A stretch of 64,000 bases of DNA, from assembly GCF_030440595.1 (NCBI RefSeq), contig NZ_CP047452.1:1674001-1738000 (forward strand), given 5' to 3'. This document shows, piece after piece, positions 52,100 to 60,307 of this stretch. Within the stretch, counting starts at the first letter, position 1; each line of letters starts with the position of its first letter. A program made the position numbers and the translations under genes. The notes under the pieces were generated by a model. The model did no database searches. It was not told the DNA's origin and saw only the letters and a list, made by a program, of their open reading frames with translations. The DNA is from Corynebacterium glucuronolyticum DSM 44120. GTDB lineage: Bacteria; Actinomycetota; Actinomycetes; Mycobacteriales; Mycobacteriaceae.

Positions 52100-52808
52100 A
52101 TGCCGCGTAGAAATTTTTCTTAAGGAATTCAAGCGCGATGCGGTTGCGATGTATGAGAACGACCCCGATGTGTCGATGAACCAGGTCTCCAAGGATTTGG
52201 GGATCAATCGAGCCACACTGCGTTATTGGATCGACCAATTTGGAACTGGTAAGAAAACAGCACCTGTAGCTGTGGAAAAGCCTTCTGATGACCGCAATCT
52301 AGAAGATGAAAACCGCCGTCTGAAAAAGGAAAACACCAGGCTTCGTGAGGAGCGGGATATTTTGGTCAAGGCCGCGAAATATTTCGCGGGAGAGACAAAC
52401 TGGTGATCCGCTTCCGGTTTGTTGATGACCACCGCACCGTGTACTCGGTCAAGCGGATGTGTGCTGTTTTGACAATCCACCGCAGTAGCTACAACACCTG
52501 GCGTTTTAGACGCGAAAGGCGGGATCACAAGGCTTTGTCAGATGCGCTTCTTGGGGTGCGCATCACGGAGGTCTTCCGGCAAGAAAACGGTTGCTACGGT
52601 GCCAAGCGTATTACGGCTTAAACTCAATGATGATCCAGGTTCTACTCCTCTAAACCACAAGCGTGTGGCCAGGATCATGAAGGATTTAGGCCTTTGCGGG
52701 TATACCAGGCGACGAAGAGTAAAAACCACCGTGCGAGCCAAAGGCCGAAACGTGTTTGCTGACCTTGTACGCCGCAGGTTTTACGCCGATGGAATCAACA
52801 AACTTTAT
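52100..52808 (+). mobile_element. IS3-family element, frameshifted and truncated
   Basis: OrfA begins at ATG 52100 as MPRRNFS, then needs a one-base shift to continue EFKRDAVAMYENDPDVSMNQVSKDLGINRATLRYWIDQFG, followed by a leucine-zipper-like tail ending at 52406. OrfB starts at 52403 (MIRFRFVDDHRTVYSVKRMC), hits a stop at 52621 and needs another shift (RITA then KLNDDPGSTPLNHKRVARIM). It breaks off after GINKLY near 52808, before the catalytic DDE residues. So it is inactive on at least three counts. 52809-52939 holds no further recognisable piece. Confidence 0.85.
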
Positions 52809-52939
52809 GCCCACGGACACCAAAGTGCACGAGCAGAGGGATCGGAAGATACTAGCAACGGCGCAGATCGACATGTTGCTGGGTAAGTCAGACAGTACTC
52901 GCCACGGTTGCGTCCGCAATCTATGTTGCTTACTCACAC

Positions 52940-52970
52940 AAAAAAATGCGCTAGGAAAACCTAGCGCATT
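52940..52970 (-). terminator. Terminator after rpsO
   Basis: 11-bp perfect stem AATGCGCTAGG/CCTAGCGCATT (52945-52955 with 52960-52970), loop AAAA, followed on the minus strand by a T-run. It is 14 bp past the rpsO stop. Confidence 0.95.
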
Positions 52971-52984
52971 GTTCTTTGAAGCTC

Positions 52985-53254
52985 TTAGCGGCGGAGGCCG
53001 AGACGTGCGATGAGGTCACGGTAACGGTCGATGTCGCGGGAAGCCAGGTACTTGAGCAGGCCCTTGCGGCGACCAACGAGGAGCATGAGGCCACGACGCG
53101 AGTGGTGATCGTGACGGTGGGTGCGCAGGTGCTCGGTCAGCTGGGTGATGCGACGCGTCAGCAGCGCAACCTGAGCCTCGGGCGAACCGGTGTCGGTCTC
53201 GTGCAGGCCGAATTCCTTGAGGATTTCCTTCTTCTCTTCTGAAGACAGTGCCAT
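52985..53254 (-). CDS. rpsO: 30S ribosomal protein S15
   Basis: 89 residues, the normal length. Family phrases: [73 protein letters not shown] precedes the ATG. A TATCAT box at 53284-53289 on the minus strand is a possible -10. In related genomes rpsO lies next to pnp; here ~9 kb separates them. Confidence 0.98.
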   Translation of the reverse strand: MALSSEEKKEILKEFGLHETDTGSPEAQVALLTRRITQLTEHLRTHRHDHHSRRGLMLLVGRRKGLLKYLASRDIDRYRDLIARLGLRR

Positions 53255-53395
53255 GGGTTAAACTCCCTAATATTTCAGTTCCGCATGATAGTTCACGTTT
53301 CCGTGTGCTCATCTGCTGCGGACCGCAGACAAACACGAACCTTCGACATGGTAGTCGTTAAGCAACGCGCAAGGCAAATCAGCTCTGTTCTTCGG

Positions 53396-54334
53396 TTATT
53401 TTTCGCCGAACAGGCGCAGCGTGCGCGCCATGAGCTCCCCCACGAAGCGGTCCGCGTCCACACTCACCGCGACGTGGGTGTTCTTCACCGGATCGAGTAG
53501 CCGCGCCTCGTCACCGATGGTACGCCCGCCGAGATCCACCTTGAGGTTGGTATTAAGTGATGTCACCAGCGTGGGGTCGAGCGCCACGGCCACGGCCAGC
53601 GGGTCGTGCAGCCCGCAGCCGCCCAGGCCCGGGGACGTGGTGGCGTAGGCGCCGATGTAGTAGTCCACCATGTCCGCGTACGTTGCTGCCGCAACCATAC
53701 CGAGGTCGCGCCACCGGCGCGTTTGCGCGCCGGTAAGGAGAGTCTGCAACGTGACATCGAGCCCCACCATCGTCACGTTCTCTCCGTGGCGGAAAACGTA
53801 ATCGGCGGCATCCGGATCCTGGGAAATGTTCGCCTCAGCCACCGCGCTCACATTGCCGGGGACGGTAAGCGCCCCGCCCATGAGCACGATGCGGGCGCGG
53901 GCGACCTGTGGGTGGCGTTTCATCGCCTCCGCGATGGTGGTGAGAGCACCGGTGGGGACGATGGTGAGCTCCTGCCCGCACCGACGCACCTGGTCCGCGA
54001 TGAACGCGATCGCCTTCTCCCCGTCCGCGGGTTCCTCCGGCACTGCTGCACCAATATCCACCCCGCCCACTCCGTTGTCGCCGTGGATGAACCTGGAGGC
54101 ATCCGTGCGTACAAACTCTCGCTTACCCCACGGATGACCAATACCCGGGAACACCGGGATTCCCGGCGCGCCGAGGATCCCCAGCAGCCGGCGGGAATTG
54201 GCCACGCCCTGCTCCACCGTCACGTTGCCGTACGTGCCTGTGACGCCGATGAGCTCGGCGTCGGGCGAGCCGAGCGCGTACGCGATGGCGAGGGCATCGT
54301 CGATGCCGGTGTCGAGGTCGCAGATGAGTTTCAC
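53396..54334 (-). CDS. Nucleoside hydrolase (IunH family)
   Basis: 312 residues from GTG 54334. Cleaves ribonucleosides to base and ribose. The Ca2+/ribose-binding DxDxxxDD is CDLDTGIDDALAIAYAL at the N-terminus; other conserved parts are VPTGALTTIAEAMKRHP, IVLMGGAL, EANISQDPDAADYVF and LHDPLAVAVALDP. Its start overlaps the ribF stop by one base, so it is coupled to ribF. Substrate preference cannot be read from sequence. Confidence 0.92.
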   Translation of the reverse strand: MKLICDLDTGIDDALAIAYALGSPDAELIGVTGTYGNVTVEQGVANSRRLLGILGAPGIPVFPGIGHPWGKREFVRTDASRFIHGDNGVGGVDIGAAVPEEPADGEKAIAFIADQVRRCGQELTIVPTGALTTIAEAMKRHPQVARARIVLMGGALTVPGNVSAVAEANISQDPDAADYVFRHGENVTMVGLDVTLQTLLTGAQTRRWRDLGMVAAATYADMVDYYIGAYATTSPGLGGCGLHDPLAVAVALDPTLVTSLNTNLKVDLGGRTIGDEARLLDPVKNTHVAVSVDADRFVGELMARTLRLFGEK

Positions 54335-55344
54335 TAGTTGATCTCTTTCAGGTGCTCCACCGGTGTGTCCGCGTCCGCGAGAATCTCGCGTGCCTTGGCC
54401 ACGTCGCGGTCCATGTGCGTGAGCAGCTCGTCTACGCTGGAGAATTTCTCCATCCCGCGGATGAAGTCGATGAACTCCACGCGACAGTACCGGCCGTAGA
54501 GGTCGGCGTGCTCGTCCAACACGAAGGATTCCACGGAGCGCCTCTCGTCGCCGAAGGTAGGGTTGCTGCCCACGGACACGGCCGTCATGTACCGCACCCC
54601 CGGCTTCATCGTGCCCTCGATGGGAGCTGTGGAAGGGGCCTCGTCGAGCACGGTGAAGAAGCCTGCGTATACGCCGTCGGCGGGGATGGCTACGTCGGGG
54701 CCGAAGTACATGTTTGCCGTGGGGTAGCCGAGTTCCGCCCCGCCGCGGCCGGCGCCACGGACAACAAGCGAGCGGACGGTGAACGGACGGCCAAGCGCCC
54801 AGTTTACCTTTCTGATGTCACCCAAAAGCAGTGCCTTGCGGATCATCGTGGAGCAAATCCGTTCCCCGTGGTCTTTGAGGAGCTCCACCACGTCCACTTC
54901 CACGCCGTACTTCTCCCCCAGTTTTTGCAGGGTCTCCGTAGTGCCAGCAGCCTTATGGCCGAAGGTGAAGTTCTCTCCCACGAGAACAGCGGCGGCATGA
55001 ATCTTGTCCTGCAGCACGTGTTCGAAAAAGTCCTCCGGCTCGAGGCTGGACAGCGCCCGGTCGAACTGCAGGGCGACGATGTGGTCCACGCCCAGTTCGT
55101 CTGCCCGGCGCGCCCGCTGCTCCACGGTGCCGAGGATCGGCGGCATGGCCTGGGGGCGGATGACGGCGAGCGGGTGCGGATCAAAGGTGATCATGACGCA
55201 CGGCAGCCCAAGTTCGTGTGCTTTCTCCACGGCACGACAGATGAGCTTTTGGTGCCCCCTGTGGACGCCGTCGAACACTCCGATGGTGACTACTGTTTTC
55301 CCGATGTCGTGGGGGAACTCGTCTAATCCTGGCCAGATATTCAC
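54334..55344 (-). CDS. ribF: Bifunctional riboflavin kinase/FAD synthetase
   Basis: 336 residues from GTG 55344. N-terminal FAD synthetase (TIGVFDGVHRGHQKLICRAV; MITFDPHPLAVIRP) and C-terminal riboflavin kinase (GRGGAELGYPTANMYFGPDVAIPADGVYAGFF; SVESFVLDEHADLYGRYCRVEFIDFIR). Makes FMN and FAD, needed in this window by complex I and ThyX. A TACTGT box (55352-55357) ends 7 nt before the GTG, so it is probably leaderless. Divergent from truB across ~45 bp. Confidence 0.95.
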   Translation of the reverse strand: MNIWPGLDEFPHDIGKTVVTIGVFDGVHRGHQKLICRAVEKAHELGLPCVMITFDPHPLAVIRPQAMPPILGTVEQRARRADELGVDHIVALQFDRALSSLEPEDFFEHVLQDKIHAAAVLVGENFTFGHKAAGTTETLQKLGEKYGVEVDVVELLKDHGERICSTMIRKALLLGDIRKVNWALGRPFTVRSLVVRGAGRGGAELGYPTANMYFGPDVAIPADGVYAGFFTVLDEAPSTAPIEGTMKPGVRYMTAVSVGSNPTFGDERRSVESFVLDEHADLYGRYCRVEFIDFIRGMEKFSSVDELLTHMDRDVAKAREILADADTPVEHLKEIN

Positions 55345-55389
55345 CCCTTAGACAGTACTGCGTTATCTTGTTCCGTATATTTTGGGGGT

Positions 55390-56277
55390 ATGACCGATGA
55401 GAAGAGATTAGGCGGGCTTGTGTTGGTGGATAAGCCCAGGGGGATGACCTCACACAGCGTGGTTGGGGCGATTCGCCGATACTTTGGCACGAAAAAGGTG
55501 GGACACGCAGGCACGCTCGACCCGATGGCCACTGGCCTGCTTGTAGTCGGTGTGGAGCGCGGCACGAAGTTCCTCGCGCACCTGGTGGCGGAGACCAAGA
55601 CGTACGAGGCGACGATTCGACTGGGTCAGGAGACTACCACAGAGGATGCCGACGGTGAGATCACCCGCGAGGTGGATGCTTCTCACGTCACCGATGCCGA
55701 TATCGCTCGCGAGGTGGAAAAGCTCACAGGCGACATCATGCAGCGCCCCAGTTCGGTCAGCGCCATCAAAATTAACGGCAAGCGTGCCCACCAGCTCGTG
55801 CGCGAGGGCGAGAAGGTGGAGATCCCGCCCCGCCCGGTGACGATTCACTCGTTTGAGGTGACTGGCCGCGAGGGCACCGATCTGCGGGTGCGCGTCCACT
55901 GTTCTTCCGGTACGTACATCCGCGCACTAGCCCGCGATCTGGGTCACGGTCTCGGGGTGGGAGCGCACCTAATTGCTTTACGACGTTTAAACGTCGGCCC
56001 CTTCGACATCTCCCGGTCCCACCCCCTCGCCCACTTTGAGGATCATCCGGAGCTAAGCCTGACCCTCGACGAGGCCCTCCAGGCCTGCTACCCCACTCTC
56101 CACGTAACCGACGACGAGGCGCAGGCGCTCAGCGAGGGAAAATGGCTTTCGCCCCGAGGTTTACAAGGCGTCCACTCAGCGGTCGCGCCCGATGGCCGCT
56201 CCATCGCGCTTATCAAGGAGCAGGGCAAGCGCCTTTCCACTGTCTTTGTGGCACGCCCGTCGACGCTCGGACTGTAG
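55390..56277 (+). CDS. truB: tRNA pseudouridine(55) synthase TruB
   Basis: 295 residues. N-terminus GLVLVDKPRGMTSHSVVGAIRRYFGTKKVGHAGTLDPMATGLLVVGVERGTKF contains the catalytic Asp in GTLDP. RVHCSSGTYIRALARDLGHGLGVGAHL is the second family signature. A TATATT box (55376-55381) ends 8 nt before ATG 55390, consistent with little or no leader. Divergent from ribF, as in corynebacteria. Confidence 0.96.
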   Translation: MTDEKRLGGLVLVDKPRGMTSHSVVGAIRRYFGTKKVGHAGTLDPMATGLLVVGVERGTKFLAHLVAETKTYEATIRLGQETTTEDADGEITREVDASHVTDADIAREVEKLTGDIMQRPSSVSAIKINGKRAHQLVREGEKVEIPPRPVTIHSFEVTGREGTDLRVRVHCSSGTYIRALARDLGHGLGVGAHLIALRRLNVGPFDISRSHPLAHFEDHPELSLTLDEALQACYPTLHVTDDEAQALSEGKWLSPRGLQGVHSAVAPDGRSIALIKEQGKRLSTVFVARPSTLGL

Positions 56278-56295
56278 CTGTAACCTCAGCTGCAG

Positions 56296-56949
56296 CTATT
56301 CCACCGCAGTGGAGGCGATGATGTATCCGTGACGACACACCCACCGGCCCTCGATTGCGGGTAAGGGGGTGGGGCGTGCCAAAAGAACCGAGGTAAACGT
56401 CCCATCGGCGCGGAGGAGCACGCTCGCCTCATCAAAACCCAACCAGCGATGGGTGAGCGGAAACCACGCCTTGTACGTGGCTTCTTTGGCGCAGAACATG
56501 AGCCGATCCGCAAACGGAACCGTGCTTTTGAGCTCCTCTATGCATTTCAGCTCAGGTCCAAACGCAATGGATTCCACTATTTTGGGAGGCAGTGGCTCGG
56601 CGGGCTCCGCATCAAGCCCCATCGAGCGAACGAGGAGGCGGGGAGCAACCACCGCCGCCCGCAGTCCCACGGTGTGCGTGAGCGAACCCGACACCGAGGA
56701 CGCCCACAGTGGCATTCCCCTGTCTCCGCGGAGAATAGGCTGGCCCGTATCGCGATTCATCTCTTTCAACGCCCTGTGCGCGCACCACCGCGCATCACCG
56801 AATTCGGCCTTCCTGGAATTCACCGCGTGTGATACGAGCGCTCGCTCAAGCGGGTGAAGGCGGTTGTAGTTGGTGAGATCCTGCTCCTGAGGATCCGTGA
56901 ACATGTAGGCGTAATGGGCCGACGGCGGGAACAACAGCGGATCAAGCAT
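56296..56949 (-). CDS. 4'-phosphopantetheinyl transferase (Sfp/EntD type)
   Basis: 217 residues from ATG 56949 (MLDPLLFPPSAHYAYMF), overlapping the phosphoesterase stop by 8 bp; GGAGG lies nine bases upstream. It attaches the phosphopantetheine arm to carrier proteins. Family motifs: GMPLWASSVSGSLTHTVGLRAA, LGLDAEP-like MGLDAEPAEPL with the metal-binding Asp/Glu, and FCAKEATYKAWFPLT (KEAxxKA). In this group such enzymes (PptT type) activate FAS and Pks13-like synthases for mycolate formation; that target is inference. Confidence 0.92.
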   Translation of the reverse strand: MLDPLLFPPSAHYAYMFTDPQEQDLTNYNRLHPLERALVSHAVNSRKAEFGDARWCAHRALKEMNRDTGQPILRGDRGMPLWASSVSGSLTHTVGLRAAVVAPRLLVRSMGLDAEPAEPLPPKIVESIAFGPELKCIEELKSTVPFADRLMFCAKEATYKAWFPLTHRWLGFDEASVLLRADGTFTSVLLARPTPLPAIEGRWVCRHGYIIASTAVE

Positions 56950-57772
56950 CTCCGTCCACCTCCAGCACCGGGTATGGCCAGGGGCGAATTCCTCGGTCTT
57001 TTTGTTGTGACCATTCACGAGGGTAGCCGAGGGACACCTCAATGTGCGGAATGCCGTCCACCACGGTCGTACTCGGAATATGCAAGTGTCCGTAGATGCA
57101 CGCGGAGGCTTGGTACCGGGCGGGCCACGTCCGGGTATGGCGCGTCCCACACCACAACTGCAGTTCTCTATACTTCAATCGCTCGCACGGTTCAATAGTG
57201 AGGGGCCAGTGATTGATAAGGATCGTCTTGCCCTCCACCTTGGACAACCGTTTGATCGAATACGCCAACCGATCCCAGCACCATCCTCGAATATCCACAA
57301 ACGGGGCGATGGCAAACTCGTCGGTCATCACCAGTTCCCTATCGTGTGCTGACTGAATAGCCTGTTCCACAGTCATCCCGGGAAACCGGAAAGTGTAATC
57401 ATAAAGGGTAAATAGCGGCACAATTGTGTGCCCGCCGAAAACCGGGTACGGGTCTTCCGGGGTGAGGACATCGATATCCCGGCATCCTTGAACCAATTCC
57501 TCGTACTTTTGACGGCCGGTGAAGGGGTCCTTGCTGCGGCAGTACAACTCGTGATTTCCTGGCACCCAGATAACGGTCTCAAACTTGGCACGCAGTGTGC
57601 GTAATACATCAATAATGAGCCCCGTACGCTCCGCAACATCACCTGCAACGATGAGCCAATCGGCGGGATTGTCCGCGCTGATCATCTCGATGGGGTCGCG
57701 GTTCGCCTTCACCGCAGCGTGAAGGTCGGACACTGCCCACAGTGTCTTTTTAACTCTCCGCGACGACGTCAT
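56942..57772 (-). CDS. Metallophosphoesterase
   Basis: 276 residues. Calcineurin-like fold: first motif SDLHAAV (DxH), then DWLIVAGDVAER (GDxxE), VIWVPGNHELY (GNHE), INHWPLTIEP and IYGHLHIPSTTVVDG (GHxH). All metal ligands are present. Lies upstream of and overlapping the PPTase gene; this pair is conserved in corynebacteria and mycobacteria (the partner of PptT is reported to hydrolyse phosphopantetheinylated acyl carrier protein). Substrate not visible from sequence. Confidence 0.9.
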   Translation of the reverse strand: MTSSRRVKKTLWAVSDLHAAVKANRDPIEMISADNPADWLIVAGDVAERTGLIIDVLRTLRAKFETVIWVPGNHELYCRSKDPFTGRQKYEELVQGCRDIDVLTPEDPYPVFGGHTIVPLFTLYDYTFRFPGMTVEQAIQSAHDRELVMTDEFAIAPFVDIRGWCWDRLAYSIKRLSKVEGKTILINHWPLTIEPCERLKYRELQLWCGTRHTRTWPARYQASACIYGHLHIPSTTVVDGIPHIEVSLGYPREWSQQKDRGIRPWPYPVLEVDGDA

Positions 57773-57824
57773 GAAGGCCGACCTCTCTAACTACATTGAA
57801 AGTTATTTACCCTATCGTACGTCT

Positions 57825-59153
57825 TTATTTGGCCCACCTCATGGACCGGAACCGCCAGATGACGCCAACCATCCTAATGAGGATGAACATTCCCAGGCCA
57901 AGCCATACAGCGGGTAGTCCACCGTTGAGGTAATAGGCCAGAACCAACCCGGGGAGAAATCCCACCGCCACCCCGGCGATATTGAGGTTTCGCAGATACC
58001 CGGCGTCGGCAGCACCGAGAAGCACCCCATCAAGACCGAAAACCAGTCCTGCGCACAGTATCATCACCACGAAGATCAGCCACACCGCATGCATTTCATG
58101 GTGAACCTCCGTGGCAGGCGTAAAGATGCGCGGGATGAGGGAGTACCCCGAAGCAATAATCGCTGCAAGCCCCACGCCGAAGAGCCCGGAGTACCGGGCC
58201 ACCTTTTCTCCCACCGATCGTGCGTAGCTGATGTTTTTGGTTCCAAGCGCTGCTCCCACAAGAGTCTGAGCAGCAATGGCAAGCGAATCCAAAACCAGAC
58301 CAAGGAAGTTCCACAGCTGGATGAGCACCTGGTGCGCGGCGAGCGACGCCGTCCCAAAACGGGCGGCCACCGCCGCCGCCGAAATAAAAGCAATCTGGAA
58401 TGCCAGCGACCTGGCGATAAGGTCGCGGCCGAGCACCAGCTGCTCCTTCATCACGCTGGGTTGTGGCTTCCACGACCCCTTGTGGCTATAGAGGAGATAG
58501 CCAACGAAAAAGACGCTGGTGATCGTCTGCCCGGCGAGGTTCGACCATGCGGAACCGACAATGCCCATCCGGTCTACTAAGAACGGCACGGATATCGCCG
58601 ATGGGATAACTCCCATGAGCGTGAAGTAGAACGGGGTGCGAGTGTTCTGGATGCCTCTAAGCCAGCCATTTCCAGCCATGGTCATGAGAATCATGGGGAT
58701 GCCGAGACTTGCTACCCTAAGCCAGATAGTTGCCTCGCTCGCAACACCAGGGTCATTGGAAAGCCACAGAGCAAGCCATGGCGCAGTGATCCACACGAAC
58801 AAACAGATGGCGATTCCCACGAAAAGCGCCACCCACGTGGCCTGCACCCCCTCAGCTATTGCGCCCTTTTCATCCCCGGCACCAAACTTGCGGGATGCTC
58901 GCGCCGTCGTGCCGTAGCTCAAGAAGGTGAGGTTGGTGGTCAGCTGCGATTGGATCGTCGTCGCCGCGCCGAGCGCTGCCAAGTCAACGGCACCGAGCCT
59001 GCCCACCACCGCAGTATCCAACAACAAATACAGTGGCGACGCCGCCAACACCCCCAGCGCCGGCAATGCCAGCTTGAGGATCGTGCCAAAGGTCACCTTG
59101 GAAAGGTCTCCCTCTACCTGCTTCGCATTCGCCACAGAAAAACGCTCCATCAC
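57825..59153 (-). CDS. dinF: MATE family efflux protein (DinF-like)
   Basis: 442 residues, about twelve TM helices in two halves. N-terminal region LSKVTFGTILKLALPALGVLAASPLYLLLDTAVVGRLGAVDLAALGAATTI is the MATE signature. DinF-like members export drugs or metabolites with H+ or Na+. Start is GTG 59153 or ATG 59150. Its position between nrnA and the phosphoesterase matches corynebacteria, though the 59.2-62.2 kb insertion now separates it from nrnA. Confidence 0.9.
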   Translation of the reverse strand: MMERFSVANAKQVEGDLSKVTFGTILKLALPALGVLAASPLYLLLDTAVVGRLGAVDLAALGAATTIQSQLTTNLTFLSYGTTARASRKFGAGDEKGAIAEGVQATWVALFVGIAICLFVWITAPWLALWLSNDPGVASEATIWLRVASLGIPMILMTMAGNGWLRGIQNTRTPFYFTLMGVIPSAISVPFLVDRMGIVGSAWSNLAGQTITSVFFVGYLLYSHKGSWKPQPSVMKEQLVLGRDLIARSLAFQIAFISAAAVAARFGTASLAAHQVLIQLWNFLGLVLDSLAIAAQTLVGAALGTKNISYARSVGEKVARYSGLFGVGLAAIIASGYSLIPRIFTPATEVHHEMHAVWLIFVVMILCAGLVFGLDGVLLGAADAGYLRNLNIAGVAVGFLPGLVLAYYLNGGLPAVWLGLGMFILIRMVGVIWRFRSMRWAK

Positions 59154-59277
59154 AACGGGAAAATATCAACTATTGCAGTGTACGTAATCGATGTCACGAC
59201 GCGAAAAACCACAGCGGGCTGACAGACCTCTACCGTTTAGTTCTGTTCACATGAAAATGGCTAGCTGGTAGACCCGT

Positions 59278-59421
59278 GATGCCGCACGCGCGGGTGTCGC
59301 GCGCTGGATTGAAGTGGTCTACAACCGTCGCCGGCGGCATTGCGCACTCGGGATGCTCAGCCCCGTCGACTTCGAGCACCGCATCACCCAGACCACCAAC
59401 TATGAAGAAACAGCTGCCTAA
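59278..59421 (+). mobile_element. 3' end of an IS3-family transposase
   Basis: The plus frame reads ARAGVARWIEVVYNRRRRHC then ALGMLSPVDFEHRITQTTNY and stops at TAA 59419-59421. This is the C-terminal end of IS3-group OrfB (normally WIE.YN..R.HS.LG..SP..FE). The DDE domain is absent. Only this end survives. 59422-59617 holds nothing further I can identify. Confidence 0.8.
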
Positions 59422-59617
59422 CTATAAGGTAGCTCCACTACGTGCCCACCATTTGCGGGCAACCCCATACCTGGCTACCGAGCAGTACATGGTTGTACGT
59501 GCTCTCGTCGACATAGGTGACGACCAATTACTACTGTGGCAGACTCTAAAACCAAAACTACCAAACAACGACGAGAATGAGTCGACCTTTCCCGGGACTC
59601 CGTCACATTCCTCAATG

Positions 59618-60283
59618 TTAGAAGGACCAGCGGTAGTTTGCTATTTTATGTTCTGGCTTTCGGAGGTCATGTCGCTCGTCGATGTGAAGCATGGTCCACA
59701 CGCCATCGATGTCAGAACCGTAGTGGCGGGCGAGGAGCACCGCCATCGAAAATTCCGTGTCAATAACAGCTTCTTTCCACATGCAATATTTAAGCATCTC
59801 CTCTTCAGAATAACTTACAACTCTGATGTAACGGCCTCGCTCTAGCGGTTTTCCTGCACGCGTAAACGAGCGTGGGTAGTGTGCGTATGGTGGGACCTGA
59901 TGGCGCTCACCCCAGAACTCTGGGTATCCTTGGAAGTACAATAACACAGTTGGCCACCCGCAGCCGGACGTGAGTTGGGCACGGTGAATAAGATGATTGT
60001 TGCGAACCTCCGGTCCGATGTGGTCGATCTCTTCGCCGTCGCGGAAGTAGATGTGCTCGGATTGGGCGGGATAGGAATGTACACGGTAGGTCGTGTAGTT
60101 AGTGAACGGTCCTTGTTCGTCCGTAGTGCCGTCAGGATATTTCATGCAATCGAAAATGATCTCCGTCGACGTGTTGTGCGTCATGAGGCTGTTCAGCACT
60201 CCAGAGGAGCACAGGTCTGTTACCTCTTCAAACTGAGTGAGCTCCTGATTTTCACAGAAGTCATTCCACAAAGGACTATCCAT
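59618..60283 (-). CDS. Hypothetical protein downstream of the LGFP gene
   Basis: 221 residues from ATG 60283, 24 bp after the LGFP stop. Acidic, soluble, no signal peptide or TM segment. It has five scattered Cys and many aromatic residues (HIYFRDGEEIDHIG, GCGWPTVLLYFQGYPEFWGERHQ, SYSEEEMLKYCMWKEAVIDTEF). No family recognised. The ribosome site is weak (AAAAGAGACCG). Being coupled to a secreted repeat protein it could be a partner or protective protein, but nothing in the sequence proves this. Confidence 0.6.
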   Translation of the reverse strand: MDSPLWNDFCENQELTQFEEVTDLCSSGVLNSLMTHNTSTEIIFDCMKYPDGTTDEQGPFTNYTTYRVHSYPAQSEHIYFRDGEEIDHIGPEVRNNHLIHRAQLTSGCGWPTVLLYFQGYPEFWGERHQVPPYAHYPRSFTRAGKPLERGRYIRVVSYSEEEMLKYCMWKEAVIDTEFSMAVLLARHYGSDIDGVWTMLHIDERHDLRKPEHKIANYRWSF

Positions 60284-60307
60284 TTTCGGTCTCTTTTCTA
60301 ACTAAGC

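Noticed and set aside
56950..57150. 67-residue N-terminal extension of the PPTase
   Set aside because: Overlaps the phosphoesterase gene; the residues do not resemble PPTases.
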